Shown: positions 8,829 to 20,176, counted from the first letter of the stretch. The stretch is 64,000 nt of DNA from Prevotella sp. (GCA_022511075.1 JAFLSE010000011.1:1-64000), one strand, 5' to 3'. The notes: generated by a model not told the origin, from the letters alone. Made by a program: numbers and translations.

Positions 8829-10634
8829 CTACTCCTGACTCATATCCGCCACCAACTTGCGATACATTCCGTAGACACGCTGACGCGATACATAGCCGCG
8901 GAAATGGTTATCGGCATCGAGCACGGGCAGAAGGTCGGCGTGGGTGCGGTCGAATGTTGCCATTACCTCCGTCATCGGGTCGCGCTCGCTCAACATTGCG
9001 GCAGGCTCAGTCATAAGTTGCGATGCAGTGAAGTGATGATAGAGTTCGGTGCGGAACACCACCTTGCGTATCTTCACAATGTCAATCTCTCCGAGCAGAT
9101 TGCCGGCAGCATCGAGCACAGGCAGAATACTGTTCTTACTCTTCGTAACTTTGGTAACGATTGTACCCAGTTCCATATCGGGCGATATAATTGTGTAGCG
9201 TTTTTCTATCACGCTCTCAATGTTCATAAGTGTCAGAATAGAGCTGTCGGTGTGGTGAGTGAGCAACTTACCCTGTCGTGCCAAGCGTATGGCGTAGATG
9301 CTGTGAGGCTCAAAGATGCTTATGGTCAGATAGGCACACACTGACACGATTATCAGCGGCATGAAGAAAGTGTAGCCACCCGTGAGTTCTGCAATAAGGA
9401 ACACGCCCGTGAGCGGTGCGTGCATCACTCCCGACATCACACCCGCCATGCCTAATAGCGCAAAGTTTTTTTCAGGCAGGTAAACGCCTATGCCGTATTC
9501 GTTCCAGACACGCGAGAAAAGGAAGCCACTGAAACAACCAACGAAAAGACTTGGAGCGAACGTTCCGCCACAGCCTCCTGCGCCATTGGTGGCAGAAGTG
9601 GCTATGACCTTTGTGAGCATCACCAATGCTATATATACAATAAGCAACGACCCGCTGTCAGCAAACATTGAGTTGTTCATCACCGAAGTCCAGTCGCCTG
9701 TGTTTGTGCCGTTTAGCAGTATGTTAATGTCGCGGTAGCCCTCGCCATAGAGCGACGGGAAAAAGAATATGAGCAGACTCAACACCACGCCGCCCGTGGC
9801 AAGTTTGATATATGGGTGGTCGGAAAATCGCTGGAAGAAGCCTTCGCATGCCCCCGTCATCCGTATGAAGTAGAGACTTACGAGTCCGCAGGTAACACCG
9901 AGCAACACATAGCCCACCACGCGTTCAAGACTCCAGTCGGAATCGATACTGAAAGCAAACAGCGCAGCATCACCGCTGAAGATGTAAGTAAAACATGTTG
10001 CCGTGACGCACGACACGAGGATTGGCAGCAGCGATGCCATGGTAAGGTTTATCATAAGCACCTCGAGCGTGAACACAAGTCCGGCTATCGGTGCCTTGAA
10101 GATTCCGGCAATTGCACCTGCCGCACCGCAACCCACGAGCATCATCAGTTGCTTGTTGTCGAGACGGAATGCACGACCAAGATTGCTGCCTATGGCGCTG
10201 CCTGTAAGTACAATAGGAGCTTCGGCTCCCACGGAGCCACCAAAGCCGATTGTTATTGCCGATGCCACCACCGACGACCAGCAGTTGTGCAGTCGCAGTC
10301 GGCTTCTGTTGGTACTAATGGCTTGGAGTATTCGCGTTATGCCGTGGCTAATATTGTCTTTCACCACATAGCGCACATAAAGCGATGTTAGGAATATACC
10401 CACCACGGGGAACACGAGATACCAGAAGTTTGCGCTGTCCTTGGCAAACGAACTTGTGAGTAATGACTGTATCAGGTGGATTATGGAGTGCAGCACGAAT
10501 GCCGCCACAGCCGAGAAAAAGCCGATGAGCAGTGCCAGCACCACGAAGAACATCTTGTCGCTGATGTGTTCGGTGCGCCACTTGTGAAACTTGTCCTGCC
10601 ACGAAATAGCAGGGCTTTCGGTTTGCGGATTCAT
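8829..10634 (-). CDS. ClC-family chloride channel/antiporter with CBS domains
   Basis: GSVGAEAPIVLTGSAIGSNLGR, ATNGAGGCGGTFAPSLFVGC; C-terminal CBS pair. Confidence 0.93.
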   Translation of the reverse strand: MNPQTESPAISWQDKFHKWRTEHISDKMFFVVLALLIGFFSAVAAFVLHSIIHLIQSLLTSSFAKDSANFWYLVFPVVGIFLTSLYVRYVVKDNISHGITRILQAISTNRSRLRLHNCWSSVVASAITIGFGGSVGAEAPIVLTGSAIGSNLGRAFRLDNKQLMMLVGCGAAGAIAGIFKAPIAGLVFTLEVLMINLTMASLLPILVSCVTATCFTYIFSGDAALFAFSIDSDWSLERVVGYVLLGVTCGLVSLYFIRMTGACEGFFQRFSDHPYIKLATGGVVLSLLIFFFPSLYGEGYRDINILLNGTNTGDWTSVMNNSMFADSGSLLIVYIALVMLTKVIATSATNGAGGCGGTFAPSLFVGCFSGFLFSRVWNEYGIGVYLPEKNFALLGMAGVMSGVMHAPLTGVFLIAELTGGYTFFMPLIIVSVCAYLTISIFEPHSIYAIRLARQGKLLTHHTDSSILTLMNIESVIEKRYTIISPDMELGTIVTKVTKSKNSILPVLDAAGNLLGEIDIVKIRKVVFRTELYHHFTASQLMTEPAAMLSERDPMTEVMATFDRTHADLLPVLDADNHFRGYVSRQRVYGMYRKLVADMSQE

Positions 10635-10644
10635 TATGCGTGGT

Positions 10645-11214
10645 CTATTTTCTTATTATCTGCACCTCGCCACCCATGCCAAGTTTTATTATACTCGACG
10701 GTGTGTGCGGAAGATGTTCCTGACGGCGTGTCCAGCAAACATAGTCAACAGCCTCTATTATTTCGGGGGCTATGTCGCGGTAATTCTGCGCCGTCGGCTC
10801 ACCGCTTATGTTTGCCGATGTTGATACTATCGCCTTCTGGAAACGGTAGCATAGTTCGTGCGAGAAAGCCTCCTTGGTTATGCGGATTGCTATCGAGCCG
10901 TCGTCAGCTATGAGGTTTGGGGCAAGGTTCACTGCTCCGTCAAGCACCACCGTGGTGGGTTTGTCGGCACAATCGAGCAGTTGCCAAGCCACATCCGGTA
11001 CTTGCCTAACATAGCGTTGCAGTCGTCCGTCGCCGTCCACGAGGCAAATCATTGCCTTTGCATCGCTCCTTTTCTTTATCTCGTAAACTCGCGCTACAGC
11101 CTCGGCGTTGGTCGCGTCGCAGCCTATGCCCCACACTGTGTCGGTGGGATAGAGGATAACACCGCCCTTGCGTAGCACCTCTACGGCGTTTCTTATATCT
11201 TCCTGTTGTGTCAT
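10645..11214 (-). CDS. L-threonylcarbamoyladenylate synthase (Sua5/YwlC/YrdC family)
   Basis: GGVILYPTDTVWGIGCDATNAEAVARVYEIKKR...STSANISGEPT. Confidence 0.92.
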   Translation of the reverse strand: MTQQEDIRNAVEVLRKGGVILYPTDTVWGIGCDATNAEAVARVYEIKKRSDAKAMICLVDGDGRLQRYVRQVPDVAWQLLDCADKPTTVVLDGAVNLAPNLIADDGSIAIRITKEAFSHELCYRFQKAIVSTSANISGEPTAQNYRDIAPEIIEAVDYVCWTRRQEHLPHTPSSIIKLGMGGEVQIIRK

Positions 11215-11220
11215 TGTTTT

Positions 11221-12789
11221 CTAAAACTCGCTTGTGAAGTGGAATTTTATATGCTTGAAGTCCTCTTGCGCCATGCTCAGCACATAGCCGCTGTCGGCGA
11301 GGAACACATCACGCCCCTCCTTGTCCTTTGCCATATACTGGTACTTGCGCTTCTTGAAATTGTCAAGCTCCTGCGCATCGTCGCTTTCTATCCAGCACGC
11401 TTTGTAAAGATGTATTGGCTCCCAGCGGCATTTTGCATTGTACTCGTTTTCAAGTCGGTATTGTATTACCTCAAACTGCAACTGTCCAACCGTACCAATA
11501 ATCTTGCGTCCGTTGAACTGGTTTACAAACAACTGCGCCACGCCTTCGTCCATCAGTTGGTCGATGCCTTTTTGCAGTTGCTTTGCCTTCATCGGGTCGT
11601 CGTTCTCAATATACTTAAACATCTCTGGCGAGAAACTCGGCAGTCCGCGGAAATGTAGTATCTCGCCCTCTGTCAGAGTGTCGCCAATCTTGAATGTTCC
11701 ATTGTCTGGCAGTCCTACAATATCTCCTGCCCAAGCCTCCTCTATCGTGCTCTTGCGTTGCGCCATAAACTGTGTGGGCGATGAGAAACGGAGGGTTTTG
11801 CCATTGCGCACATGTAGATAAGGTTGGTTGCGCACGAACTTTCCGCTGCACACCTTGCAGAAGGCTATGCAGGAGCGGTGGTTTGGGTCTATATTTGCCG
11901 TTATCTTGAAAATAAAACCTGTGAACTTTGGTTCTTCGGGGCTCACCTCGCGCTCCTCTGCCTTTGTGGGCTTTGGACTTGGGGCAATCTCTACGAAGCA
12001 GTTGAGAAGCTCCTGTACGCCGAAGTTGTTGAGTGCCGAGCCGAAGAATACGGGGGCAACCTCTGCGGAGCGGTATGTATTGACATCAAACTCTGGATAA
12101 ACGCCATCCACTAATTCAAGGTCCTCACGTAGTTTGGCAGCATCTTGCTCGCCCACGCGCTCGTCGAGTTCACAGCTGTCTATCGCCACTTCCACCTTCT
12201 CCGTAACTCTCTGCTTGTCGGGGGTGAAAAGGTCGAGTTTGTTCTCGTAGATGTTGTACACGCCCTTGAACTTCTGCCCTTGGTTTATTGGCCACGACAA
12301 CGGACGCACCTTTATCTCCAATTCCTGTTCCAGTTCATCAAGCAGGTCGAAAGGGTCGCGACCCTCACGGTCCATCTTGTTTATGAATATTATCACGGGA
12401 GTGTTGCGCATTCGGCACACGTTCATCAGTTTGCGTGTCTGTGTCTCCACACCCTTTGCGCCGTCTACCACGATGATAGCAGAGTCCACTGCCGTCAGCG
12501 TGCGGAAGGTGTCCTCCGCAAAGTCCTGGTGACCCGGAGTGTCGAGAATGTTCACCTTGTAGTCCTTGTAGTCGAACTCCATCACCGATGTACTCACCGA
12601 TATTCCGCGCTGCTTCTCTATCTCCATCCAGTCGCTGGTGGCGGTCTTCTTTATCTTGTTGCTCTTCACTGCACCAGCCACTTGTATCTGTCCGCCGAAA
12701 AGCAGGAACTTTTCTGTCAGTGTGGTCTTTCCTGCGTCTGGGTGCGATATTATGGCAAATGTGCGCCTTCTTTCTATTTCCTGATTCAT
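11221..12789 (-). CDS. prfC: Peptide chain release factor 3
   Basis: [20 protein letters not shown]...[17 protein letters not shown]; full length 522 aa. Confidence 0.95.
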   Translation of the reverse strand: MNQEIERRRTFAIISHPDAGKTTLTEKFLLFGGQIQVAGAVKSNKIKKTATSDWMEIEKQRGISVSTSVMEFDYKDYKVNILDTPGHQDFAEDTFRTLTAVDSAIIVVDGAKGVETQTRKLMNVCRMRNTPVIIFINKMDREGRDPFDLLDELEQELEIKVRPLSWPINQGQKFKGVYNIYENKLDLFTPDKQRVTEKVEVAIDSCELDERVGEQDAAKLREDLELVDGVYPEFDVNTYRSAEVAPVFFGSALNNFGVQELLNCFVEIAPSPKPTKAEEREVSPEEPKFTGFIFKITANIDPNHRSCIAFCKVCSGKFVRNQPYLHVRNGKTLRFSSPTQFMAQRKSTIEEAWAGDIVGLPDNGTFKIGDTLTEGEILHFRGLPSFSPEMFKYIENDDPMKAKQLQKGIDQLMDEGVAQLFVNQFNGRKIIGTVGQLQFEVIQYRLENEYNAKCRWEPIHLYKACWIESDDAQELDNFKKRKYQYMAKDKEGRDVFLADSGYVLSMAQEDFKHIKFHFTSEF

Positions 12790-12855
12790 TATGAGTTTGC
12801 TATATTGTTGTTCAAACCTTTGCGGTATTGTTCAAAGTCTTTTGCCGTGCTGTTT

Positions 12856-13713
12856 TTAGTCCTTTTGCAGTGCTGCTATGCATTCAGCAAGCGACTCTTC
12901 CCAGTATGGTATCTCTATCCCCAAAGTATTCTTTATCTTCGTCTTGTCGAGCACGCTGTATGCAGGGCGTGCCGCAGGTGTGGGATATTCCTCGGTGTGC
13001 AGCGGACGCACATGACATGTCGTGATTCCCGATATACGGTGTATAGCCTTCGTAAAGTCGTACCAACTGATTACGCCTTCGTTCGAGAAGTGATATATGC
13101 CTGGCACTATGCCCTTTTCCACCGCAGTCATTATAGCCACGGCAAGGTCGCGTGCGTAGGTCGGTGTACCCACTTGGTCGAAAATCACTCCCAACTCCTG
13201 CTTTTCCCGTCCGAGGCGCATCATTGTCTTCACGAAGTTATTGCCAAACTTGCTATAGAGCCATGCCGTACGTATTATCATACATTGGCTGCACGCCGCT
13301 GCCACCGACTGCTCGCCTTCAAGTTTCGTCCTTCCATAGACGCTGTTGGGCGATGTTGGTCTGTCCTCGGTGTACGGTGTATGTGCCGTGCCGTCAAACA
13401 CATAATCGGTACTTACCTGCACAATCCATCCGCCGCGTTTTCCAATAGCCTCGGCAAGATAGCCCGGTGCTATGCTGTTGAGCAGTCGGCATAGTTCCTC
13501 GCTGCTCTCCGCCTTGTCTACGGCAGTGAATGCGGCGCAGTTTATTATGCCGTCTATATCGTTTTCCTCCACGAAGCGGTTGATTGCTTCCTTGTCCGTT
13601 ATGTCAAGTTCGGCAACATCGGTGTTAAACCATTTGTGTGTCGAATGTTTCTCTTGCAACAGTCTTATCTCGTTGCCAAGTTGTCCGTTGCTGCCTGTAA
13701 CCAAAATATTCAT
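12856..13713 (-). CDS. rfbD: dTDP-4-dehydrorhamnose reductase
   Basis: MNILVTGSNGQLGNEIR...VSTDYVFDGTAHTPYTEDRPTSPNSVYGRTKLEGEQ. Confidence 0.93.
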   Translation of the reverse strand: MNILVTGSNGQLGNEIRLLQEKHSTHKWFNTDVAELDITDKEAINRFVEENDIDGIINCAAFTAVDKAESSEELCRLLNSIAPGYLAEAIGKRGGWIVQVSTDYVFDGTAHTPYTEDRPTSPNSVYGRTKLEGEQSVAAACSQCMIIRTAWLYSKFGNNFVKTMMRLGREKQELGVIFDQVGTPTYARDLAVAIMTAVEKGIVPGIYHFSNEGVISWYDFTKAIHRISGITTCHVRPLHTEEYPTPAARPAYSVLDKTKIKNTLGIEIPYWEESLAECIAALQKD

Positions 13714-13885
13714 TGTTCGTTGTCTTTTTACCTATCAGTTTTCGTATACTATTCCAATATCGTGCAAAGGTAGTGCTTTTTTTTCACTCTACGAAATAAA
13801 TGTGTGTTTTTTTGGACACTACATTATTCTGAGTCAACCTATAAGTGTAATATTAAGCAATATTGTATGTAAAATTTATAAAAAG

Positions 13886-13917
13886 TTTGCAATATTGAAA
13901 ATAATGCACTATCTTTG
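13886..13917 (+). promoter_or_regulatory. Bacteroidetes-type promoter (TTTG-N20-TATCTTTG)
   Basis: TTTG at 13886-13889 and TATCTTTG at 13910-13917, 20-nt spacing, upstream of the flippase at 13970. Confidence 0.6.
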
Positions 13918-13969
13918 CAAATTAAAATTGTGGTAGTTTTACTTTGCATTCGATGCATGGTTGAAATAG

Positions 13970-15427
13970 ATGAGTAATAACGTCACATACGGACATATAT
14001 TAAAATATACAAGTATTTTTGGAAGCGTACAAGGCATGAATATTTTGGTGGGTCTTGTACGTAATAAGCTTGTAGCGTTGATTTTGGGACCAGGAGGAAT
14101 GGGACTGAACTCATTGTTCAATACCACGGTTAACCTACTCTCACAGGCAACAGGACTTGGAATAGGCACAAGTGCCGTGAGAAACATATCTGAACTTTAC
14201 GAAAAAGGCGACACAAAAGAATTGGAACGGAGCGTAAAGATGGTGCGGGCATGGAGTTTGCTCACCGCGCTTGCCGGTATGTTGCTATGTATGGCGCTTG
14301 GACCTGCATTAGATTTTTTCACATTCTCATGGGGTAATCACTCGTTGCACTTTATGTTGCTGTCGCCAGCAGTGGCACTGATAGCTATAAGTGGTGGAGA
14401 GACAGCGATACTTAAAGGTATTAGAAAGTTGCGGTCGCTTGCTGTGATGCAGATCTACAATATGGTAGCATCACTCGTTGTTTCTATACCTATATACTAT
14501 ATATGGGGCGAGAGCGGTATTGTGCCTGTGATTGTTATTACGGCTTTCATAGCCATGCTGCTCGTGGTGTGGCAGTCGTATAAGGTGTTTCCGTTGCGGC
14601 TGGGCGGTGCTTTCGGAGTGCTCGGCGAGGGAATGGGAATGGTGAGGCTCGGTGTTGCATTTATGGTGGCAGGTGTTTTTGGCAGTGGCGTGGAGATGCT
14701 TGTGCGCTCATGGCTCAACGTACATGCCGACCTTAACGTTGTGGGGCTATACAATGCAGGCTATATGATAACGATAACATACGCAGGTATGGTGTTCTCG
14801 GCAATGGAAACAGATTACTTTCCACGGCTCACCGCAGTAAACCACAACAACACTGCGGTATGCCAACTTGCAAACAAACAGATTGAGGTTTCATTGCTCA
14901 TTGTGTCGCCAATGCTTGTAGCACTCATAATAATGTTACCGGTGCTCATTCCGCTGTTATTTTCTGGCAAGTTCCTGCCAGTGGTGTCAATGACACAGGT
15001 GGCTGTACTTGCAATGTTTTTCAGGGCAGTAATGCTGCCCATTGAGTATATTCCTTTAGCAAAGGGCGAGAGTATTGTGCATTTGGTGCTTGAGGCTATA
15101 TATAGCATCCTCACTATATTGCTCATTATTTGGGGCTACGAAAATTGGGGATTGTTTGGCACTGGTATAGGACTTGTTGTTTCATATGCCCTGAATTTTA
15201 TTGTAGTGCTTGCCTTCGCCTTTTGGCGCTATGGCTACACAATGTCAAGGCAGGTGTTACTCTATTCACTAATGCAGATGCCGCTTGTTATTGCAGCATA
15301 CGTTATGACATTCATCGATAATTCTATGGTATATTGGCTTTCGGGTACTTTTATAGTGCTGGTAAGCACAGCAGTCTCACTATGCATCTTGCAACGCAAG
15401 ACAGCATTGTGGAAAAGGCAATCTTAA
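13970..15427 (+). CDS. O-antigen/lipopolysaccharide flippase (Wzx-like)
   Basis: Multi-TM protein with VRNKLVALILGPGGMGLNSLFNTTVNLLSQATGLGIGTSAVR. Confidence 0.85.
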   Translation: MSNNVTYGHILKYTSIFGSVQGMNILVGLVRNKLVALILGPGGMGLNSLFNTTVNLLSQATGLGIGTSAVRNISELYEKGDTKELERSVKMVRAWSLLTALAGMLLCMALGPALDFFTFSWGNHSLHFMLLSPAVALIAISGGETAILKGIRKLRSLAVMQIYNMVASLVVSIPIYYIWGESGIVPVIVITAFIAMLLVVWQSYKVFPLRLGGAFGVLGEGMGMVRLGVAFMVAGVFGSGVEMLVRSWLNVHADLNVVGLYNAGYMITITYAGMVFSAMETDYFPRLTAVNHNNTAVCQLANKQIEVSLLIVSPMLVALIIMLPVLIPLLFSGKFLPVVSMTQVAVLAMFFRAVMLPIEYIPLAKGESIVHLVLEAIYSILTILLIIWGYENWGLFGTGIGLVVSYALNFIVVLAFAFWRYGYTMSRQVLLYSLMQMPLVIAAYVMTFIDNSMVYWLSGTFIVLVSTAVSLCILQRKTALWKRQS

Positions 15428-15441
15428 CGTATCTATCTGCA

Positions 15442-16554
15442 TCAGAATCTCACGCAGAATTGGAACTCAAGTATTGAATAGTTTTTCGTCAGCGTGCGGT
15501 CGTCCACCAAAGCATATTCACACATCATTTCAAGATTCTTGTGGAATTTGTAGTTCAGTCCCACCTCATACTGTGTGAGCGATGTGCTCCAGTCGGCACG
15601 TTTGCGATATAAGTCGTATCGCGCTTTTCCACAAAGTCTGCCTTTTATTATCGGCACTATGCCCAAGGCGTAGAAACCGTCTGCCTTGTTGCCGTCGGCA
15701 TAGTTTATGTTGGCGTTGCTCTTGTCGCTGCTCTCGTTTATTGTCTTTGCAAAGCCATAGCCTGTGGAGTGTATGTATTCGGTACGCAGTTGCAAGTCGT
15801 TTTTCTTGTATTCGGCACTTATTACATAACGATACTGACCAAGGCTTACTAAACCATTCTGCACATTGCCGTCAACATCGGTATAACTGCCTCTGCGCGC
15901 ATTCGAACCTGCCCATCCGAAAGCACCAATGCGCATACCTTCTACTGGCATTACCCAAAATCCACCAATAATATCTTTCCTATTGTCCACATCAGCAGTG
16001 TTTATGCCTTGTCCGTTGAACGCTCCCACCTGATAGTGCAGCAGGTTGCGCCCATTGGCATTTGGCAGCAGGTCACCTTGCACCTGCACTCCTATATCGC
16101 GTCCGTTTGAAGCCTGCTCTCCAGTGCGGTCGCTGAAGCCGGAAAGTTTTGTTACGTTCTGGCTGTAGCTCATAAAACCCTGGTCTATGGGATGCATAGG
16201 ATTCTCGAAAGTGAAAGGTCTCTTAAACTGACCCATTTTCACTTTAAATGCCGAATGCTTCTGCCATTCCACGAACATATCCACAATGCGCGGACTCTCG
16301 CCCAATGTTGAAGTATTGCCGTTTATCTGTGCCTGCACCTTATATTCAAAGTCATCGAGAATGCGTCCACCCACCGACACACGTATCATACGCAACGAAA
16401 ACGTATTGCTGTTATTGTCGTCTTTAAGCGTGGCTTTGTATTCGCCCATCATATATCCGCTGAACTCTGGTGGTGTAAACAGTGGCTTGTTCTCTTGTGC
16501 CGTCACAGCAAGCGATGTACCTGCAAACAGTATTGTGGCTATCAGTTTTTTCAT
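15442..16554 (-). CDS. Outer-membrane porin (phosphate-selective O/P-like)
   Basis: Signal peptide, beta-rich, VKMGQFKRPFTFENPMHP, C-terminal aromatic QFCVRF. Confidence 0.8.
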   Translation of the reverse strand: MKKLIATILFAGTSLAVTAQENKPLFTPPEFSGYMMGEYKATLKDDNNSNTFSLRMIRVSVGGRILDDFEYKVQAQINGNTSTLGESPRIVDMFVEWQKHSAFKVKMGQFKRPFTFENPMHPIDQGFMSYSQNVTKLSGFSDRTGEQASNGRDIGVQVQGDLLPNANGRNLLHYQVGAFNGQGINTADVDNRKDIIGGFWVMPVEGMRIGAFGWAGSNARRGSYTDVDGNVQNGLVSLGQYRYVISAEYKKNDLQLRTEYIHSTGYGFAKTINESSDKSNANINYADGNKADGFYALGIVPIIKGRLCGKARYDLYRKRADWSTSLTQYEVGLNYKFHKNLEMMCEYALVDDRTLTKNYSILEFQFCVRF

Positions 16555-16566
16555 CGTTATTATTTT

Positions 16567-17985
16567 TTATCTTTTTTCAAGCAGCACCACGTTCTCAACA
16601 TGTGGTGTGTGAGGAAACATATCCACTGGCTGCACAGCCTTTACCTTATAGGCTTCATCGAGTAATTGCAAGTCGCGTGCCTGCGTAGCTGGATTACAGC
16701 TCACATATACAATGCGTTTCGGTGCAGCATTGATTATTGTCTGCACCACGTCTGGGTGCATGCCAGCACGCGGCGGGTCGGTAATTATCACATCTGGTCT
16801 GCCATGCTCGCTAATAAAGTCATCCACAAGAATGTCTTTCATGTCGCCGGCATAGAACAGCGTGTTATCTATATTGTTCAGTTGACTGTTCACCTTTGCG
16901 TCCTCAATCGCCTCTGGCACATACTCAATGCCTATTACCTGTCGTGCCTTTTTTGCCACGAAATTTGCAATAGTCCCCGTTCCTGTATAAAGGTCATATA
17001 CAAGTTCGTTGCCCGTCAGTGCCGCAAACTCGCGCGCAACGCAATACAAATGATATGCCTGCTCGGTGTTTGTCTGATAAAAGCTCTTTGGTCCAACCTT
17101 GAACTTCAAGTCCTCCATGGTCTCGAAGATATGGTCGTTGCCCTTGTATGTCAGCACCTCTTGGTCGCCTATGGTATCATTGAACTTTTGGTTGTTTACA
17201 TACATCAGCGATGTTATCTCTGGATACTTGTCTGCCACAAACTGTAACAATCCCATTGCCTTCTGCTCGTCGCCTTCTTCATCGTAGTGAAATTGTATTA
17301 TCACCATCCATTCACCAGTATTTGAGTTGCGTATTATTATATCGCGCAACAGTCCGTTGTGGTTGCGTATGTCGTAGAACGTAAAGCCGTTATCGAAGGC
17401 ATAGTCGCGAATGCTGTTACGAATCCTGTTGTGCAGGTCGTCCATAAGATGGCATTTCTCTATAGGCAGAATCTTGTCGAAAGCTCCAGTTGTATGGAAA
17501 CCTATACCGTTCATATTGTCATATTTGAATCCACTTGCCACCTGCTCCCTTGTCAACCATCTCTTGTTACAGCAGCCATACTCTAATTTGTTGCGATATT
17601 CAGCCGTCTTCACACTACCCATTATCGGGCGAAATTCCGGCAGTTCCACCTTGCCTATGCGTGTCAGTTGGTCGTGAATCTGCTTCTGCTTGAATTTCAG
17701 CTGTTCGTCGTATGGCAGCATCTGCCATTTGCAACCTCCACACACACCGAAGTGTTCGCACATCGGTTGTATGCGCAACGGACTCGGCTCAACAATTTTT
17801 ATTGCCTCCGCCTCTGCATACTTATGCTTTTTGCGTTTTATTTGCAAGTCCACCACATCGCCTGGAATCACCCACGGCACGAATACCACAAGGTCGTCAA
17901 TCCTCACTAATGATTTTCCTTCTGCCGCAATGTCCGTTATAGTAACACCCTCCAATATTGGGAATGGTTTCTTCTTTCTGCTCAT
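16567..17985 (-). CDS. rlmD: 23S rRNA (uracil-5-)-methyltransferase RlmD-like
   Basis: TRAM domain, CEHFGVCGGCKWQ Fe-S Cys motif, LYTGTGTIANFVA, TDPPRAGMHPDVV, VYVSCNPATQARDL; start moved to MSRKKKPF. Confidence 0.88.
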   Translation of the reverse strand: MSRKKKPFPILEGVTITDIAAEGKSLVRIDDLVVFVPWVIPGDVVDLQIKRKKHKYAEAEAIKIVEPSPLRIQPMCEHFGVCGGCKWQMLPYDEQLKFKQKQIHDQLTRIGKVELPEFRPIMGSVKTAEYRNKLEYGCCNKRWLTREQVASGFKYDNMNGIGFHTTGAFDKILPIEKCHLMDDLHNRIRNSIRDYAFDNGFTFYDIRNHNGLLRDIIIRNSNTGEWMVIIQFHYDEEGDEQKAMGLLQFVADKYPEITSLMYVNNQKFNDTIGDQEVLTYKGNDHIFETMEDLKFKVGPKSFYQTNTEQAYHLYCVAREFAALTGNELVYDLYTGTGTIANFVAKKARQVIGIEYVPEAIEDAKVNSQLNNIDNTLFYAGDMKDILVDDFISEHGRPDVIITDPPRAGMHPDVVQTIINAAPKRIVYVSCNPATQARDLQLLDEAYKVKAVQPVDMFPHTPHVENVVLLEKR

Positions 17986-18240
17986 TGATGTATCGTATTT
18001 CGGGTGCAAAGTTACGAAAAATATCCGTATAGCCAAAATCATAAAGGTATTTGTGTATGTTAATACCTAAAATAATATAGTGTTTACTATTCCAAACTCA
18101 GCATTTTATGTTTGTGAGTTCATTTGTTTGTAATAGAAAGAAATAAATCAAAAAAAATGTAAAAACAGTATTTAATAAAAGAAAAATGTATAATTTTGTG
18201 CTTCGTTAGATTACTGTGTATTACTTTAATATAATACAAA

Positions 18241-19149
18241 ATGACGACGGAAGGAGAAAAATACTTGCTTGGAGAAGATTGTGCGCTGGTGCTCGAAGGC
18301 GGCGGAATGCGGGGCGTGTTCACCAGCGGCGTGCTCGATGCGTTCATGAAGCACGAGTTGTGGTTTCCCTACTGCGTGTCGGTGTCGGCAGGGGCGTGCA
18401 ACGGACTGTCGTATGCCAGCAGGCAGAGCCGACGGGCAAGGATGTCGAACATCGACATGCTGGTGCAATACAAGTATATAGGCATTGACAAGCTGATAAA
18501 AAGCGGCAACATTTTCGACTCTTTCCTGCTCTACGAGCGTTTCCCTAACAAGATTATACCATACGACTACGATACTTACTACGCCAACCCAATGCGCTTT
18601 GAGATGGTGGTTACAAACTGCAACACGGGGCACGCCGAATATTTGTCGGAGCACGGCGGCGACAACAAGCGGCTGCTGGCAATATGCCAGGGAAGCAGTT
18701 CGCTGCCCTACGTGAGCAAGATGGTGACGGTGGACGGCAAGCCGATGCTCGACGGCGGAATAGTGGACAGCATACCCGTGAAGCGTGCATTGGATATGGG
18801 CTACAAGAAATGCGTGGTGATTATGACGCGCAACAAAGGCTACCGCAAGACGGGCAAGGACCGCAAGATTCCGCCTCTGATATACAAGGACTATCCGAGG
18901 CTGCGAGTGGCATTGAGCCGAAGGCTGAAATCATATAATGAGCAATTGGAGTTCGTAGAGCAGTTGGAGCGCGACGGCGACATAATGTGCATACGCCCAG
19001 AACGCCCCATAGAAGTGGACAGGATAGAAAAAGACGTTCGCAAGCTGCAGCGTCTCTACGAAGAAGGCTTTGCCATTGGCGACCGCTTCTGCCGTGAAAT
19101 CATTCCCTCGCGTCAACACCCCACATCATCTTCTCCTTCAGAGTGTTGA
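18241..19149 (+). CDS. Patatin-like phospholipase
   Basis: LVLEGGGMRGVFTSGVLD, VSAGACNGLSY (GxSxG variant), DGGIVDSIPV. Confidence 0.9.
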   Translation: MTTEGEKYLLGEDCALVLEGGGMRGVFTSGVLDAFMKHELWFPYCVSVSAGACNGLSYASRQSRRARMSNIDMLVQYKYIGIDKLIKSGNIFDSFLLYERFPNKIIPYDYDTYYANPMRFEMVVTNCNTGHAEYLSEHGGDNKRLLAICQGSSSLPYVSKMVTVDGKPMLDGGIVDSIPVKRALDMGYKKCVVIMTRNKGYRKTGKDRKIPPLIYKDYPRLRVALSRRLKSYNEQLEFVEQLERDGDIMCIRPERPIEVDRIEKDVRKLQRLYEEGFAIGDRFCREIIPSRQHPTSSSPSEC

Positions 19150-19987
19150 AATATCTCTCGCCATTGCGTTTCACAATGTGGATGTCGTAGGGTGCACGCT
19201 TAAGGGTTACGAGGCTGCCGTCGGTCATTTTCTCGCTGCGCCCGTCGATGGCAAGCAGGAAATTGTGGCTGCGGCTCTCCACTTTCAGAGTTACTTCTGC
19301 CGTGTCTGACAATACAATAGGTCTCACATTGAGGCTGTGGGGTGCCACTGCCGTTAGCGAAAACACCTTTGTGCCCGGAACGATTATCGGACCGCCGTTG
19401 CTCAGCGAGTATGCCGTGGAGCCTGTGGGGGTGCTCATTATCACACCGTCGGCCTGATAGGTTATAAGGTGCTCACCGTCTACGGACGCGCTTATGGTTA
19501 TCATTGAGGCGTTGTCGCGCTTGAGCACTGCCACGTCGTTGAGCGCATAGCGACAGCCTTTTATTTCGCCACCTTCAACGCCCACTTCTATCACTTCGCG
19601 GTCATAAACCTGATAGTCGCCATCGCAGAGCGAACGCAGGCAACTCTCTATCTCGTTGGGAGTTATGTCGGCAAGAAAGCCGAGCCTGCCAATGTTCACG
19701 CCGAGTATGGGAATGTTTTTTATGCCCACACGCGCCGCCGACCGCAGGAAAGTGCCGTCGCCACCCATAGAAATCACAAAGTCAGCATCGAAGTCGCCGC
19801 CGTGAAACACCTTGCAAGAGTCGAGTCCCGGCAGTTGTCTTTCCGCAAGAAAACTGTGAAACTCACCGTCTATGAGAATCTCTGCCCCAAGCCCGTCGAG
19901 ACACGAGAGAATCTTGTTTATCGCCGATGACTTCTTGGGCTGGTAGGTGTTGCCGAATATGGCAAATCGCAATTTGGGGTGTGGCAT
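19100..19987 (-). CDS. nadK: NAD kinase
   Basis: ISMGGDGTFLRSAARVG, GVNIGRLGFLADI, STPTGSTAYSLSNGGPII. Confidence 0.93.
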   Translation of the reverse strand: MPHPKLRFAIFGNTYQPKKSSAINKILSCLDGLGAEILIDGEFHSFLAERQLPGLDSCKVFHGGDFDADFVISMGGDGTFLRSAARVGIKNIPILGVNIGRLGFLADITPNEIESCLRSLCDGDYQVYDREVIEVGVEGGEIKGCRYALNDVAVLKRDNASMITISASVDGEHLITYQADGVIMSTPTGSTAYSLSNGGPIIVPGTKVFSLTAVAPHSLNVRPIVLSDTAEVTLKVESRSHNFLLAIDGRSEKMTDGSLVTLKRAPYDIHIVKRNGERYFNTLKEKMMWGVDARE

Positions 19988-20176
19988 AAGAAATTTATTG
20001 CTTTTAATACTTTTTACCTAAATTATTTATTGCGGTTTGGCAAAAAACTCGTACTTTTGCACAAATATCTCCTGCCTGACGCAACGATTTATTGTTGCAA
20101 AGGTAGCAAATTATTGCGAATTATGCGCAACGGCGCACGCACATAGACAGTGTTTTTACGAAAAAATAACAAAAAG

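Noticed and set aside
13750-13969. tRNA or other RNA genes in intergenic regions
   Set aside because: No cloverleaf-like sequence or recognisable RNA gene was seen in the larger gaps; they are AT-rich promoter regions.
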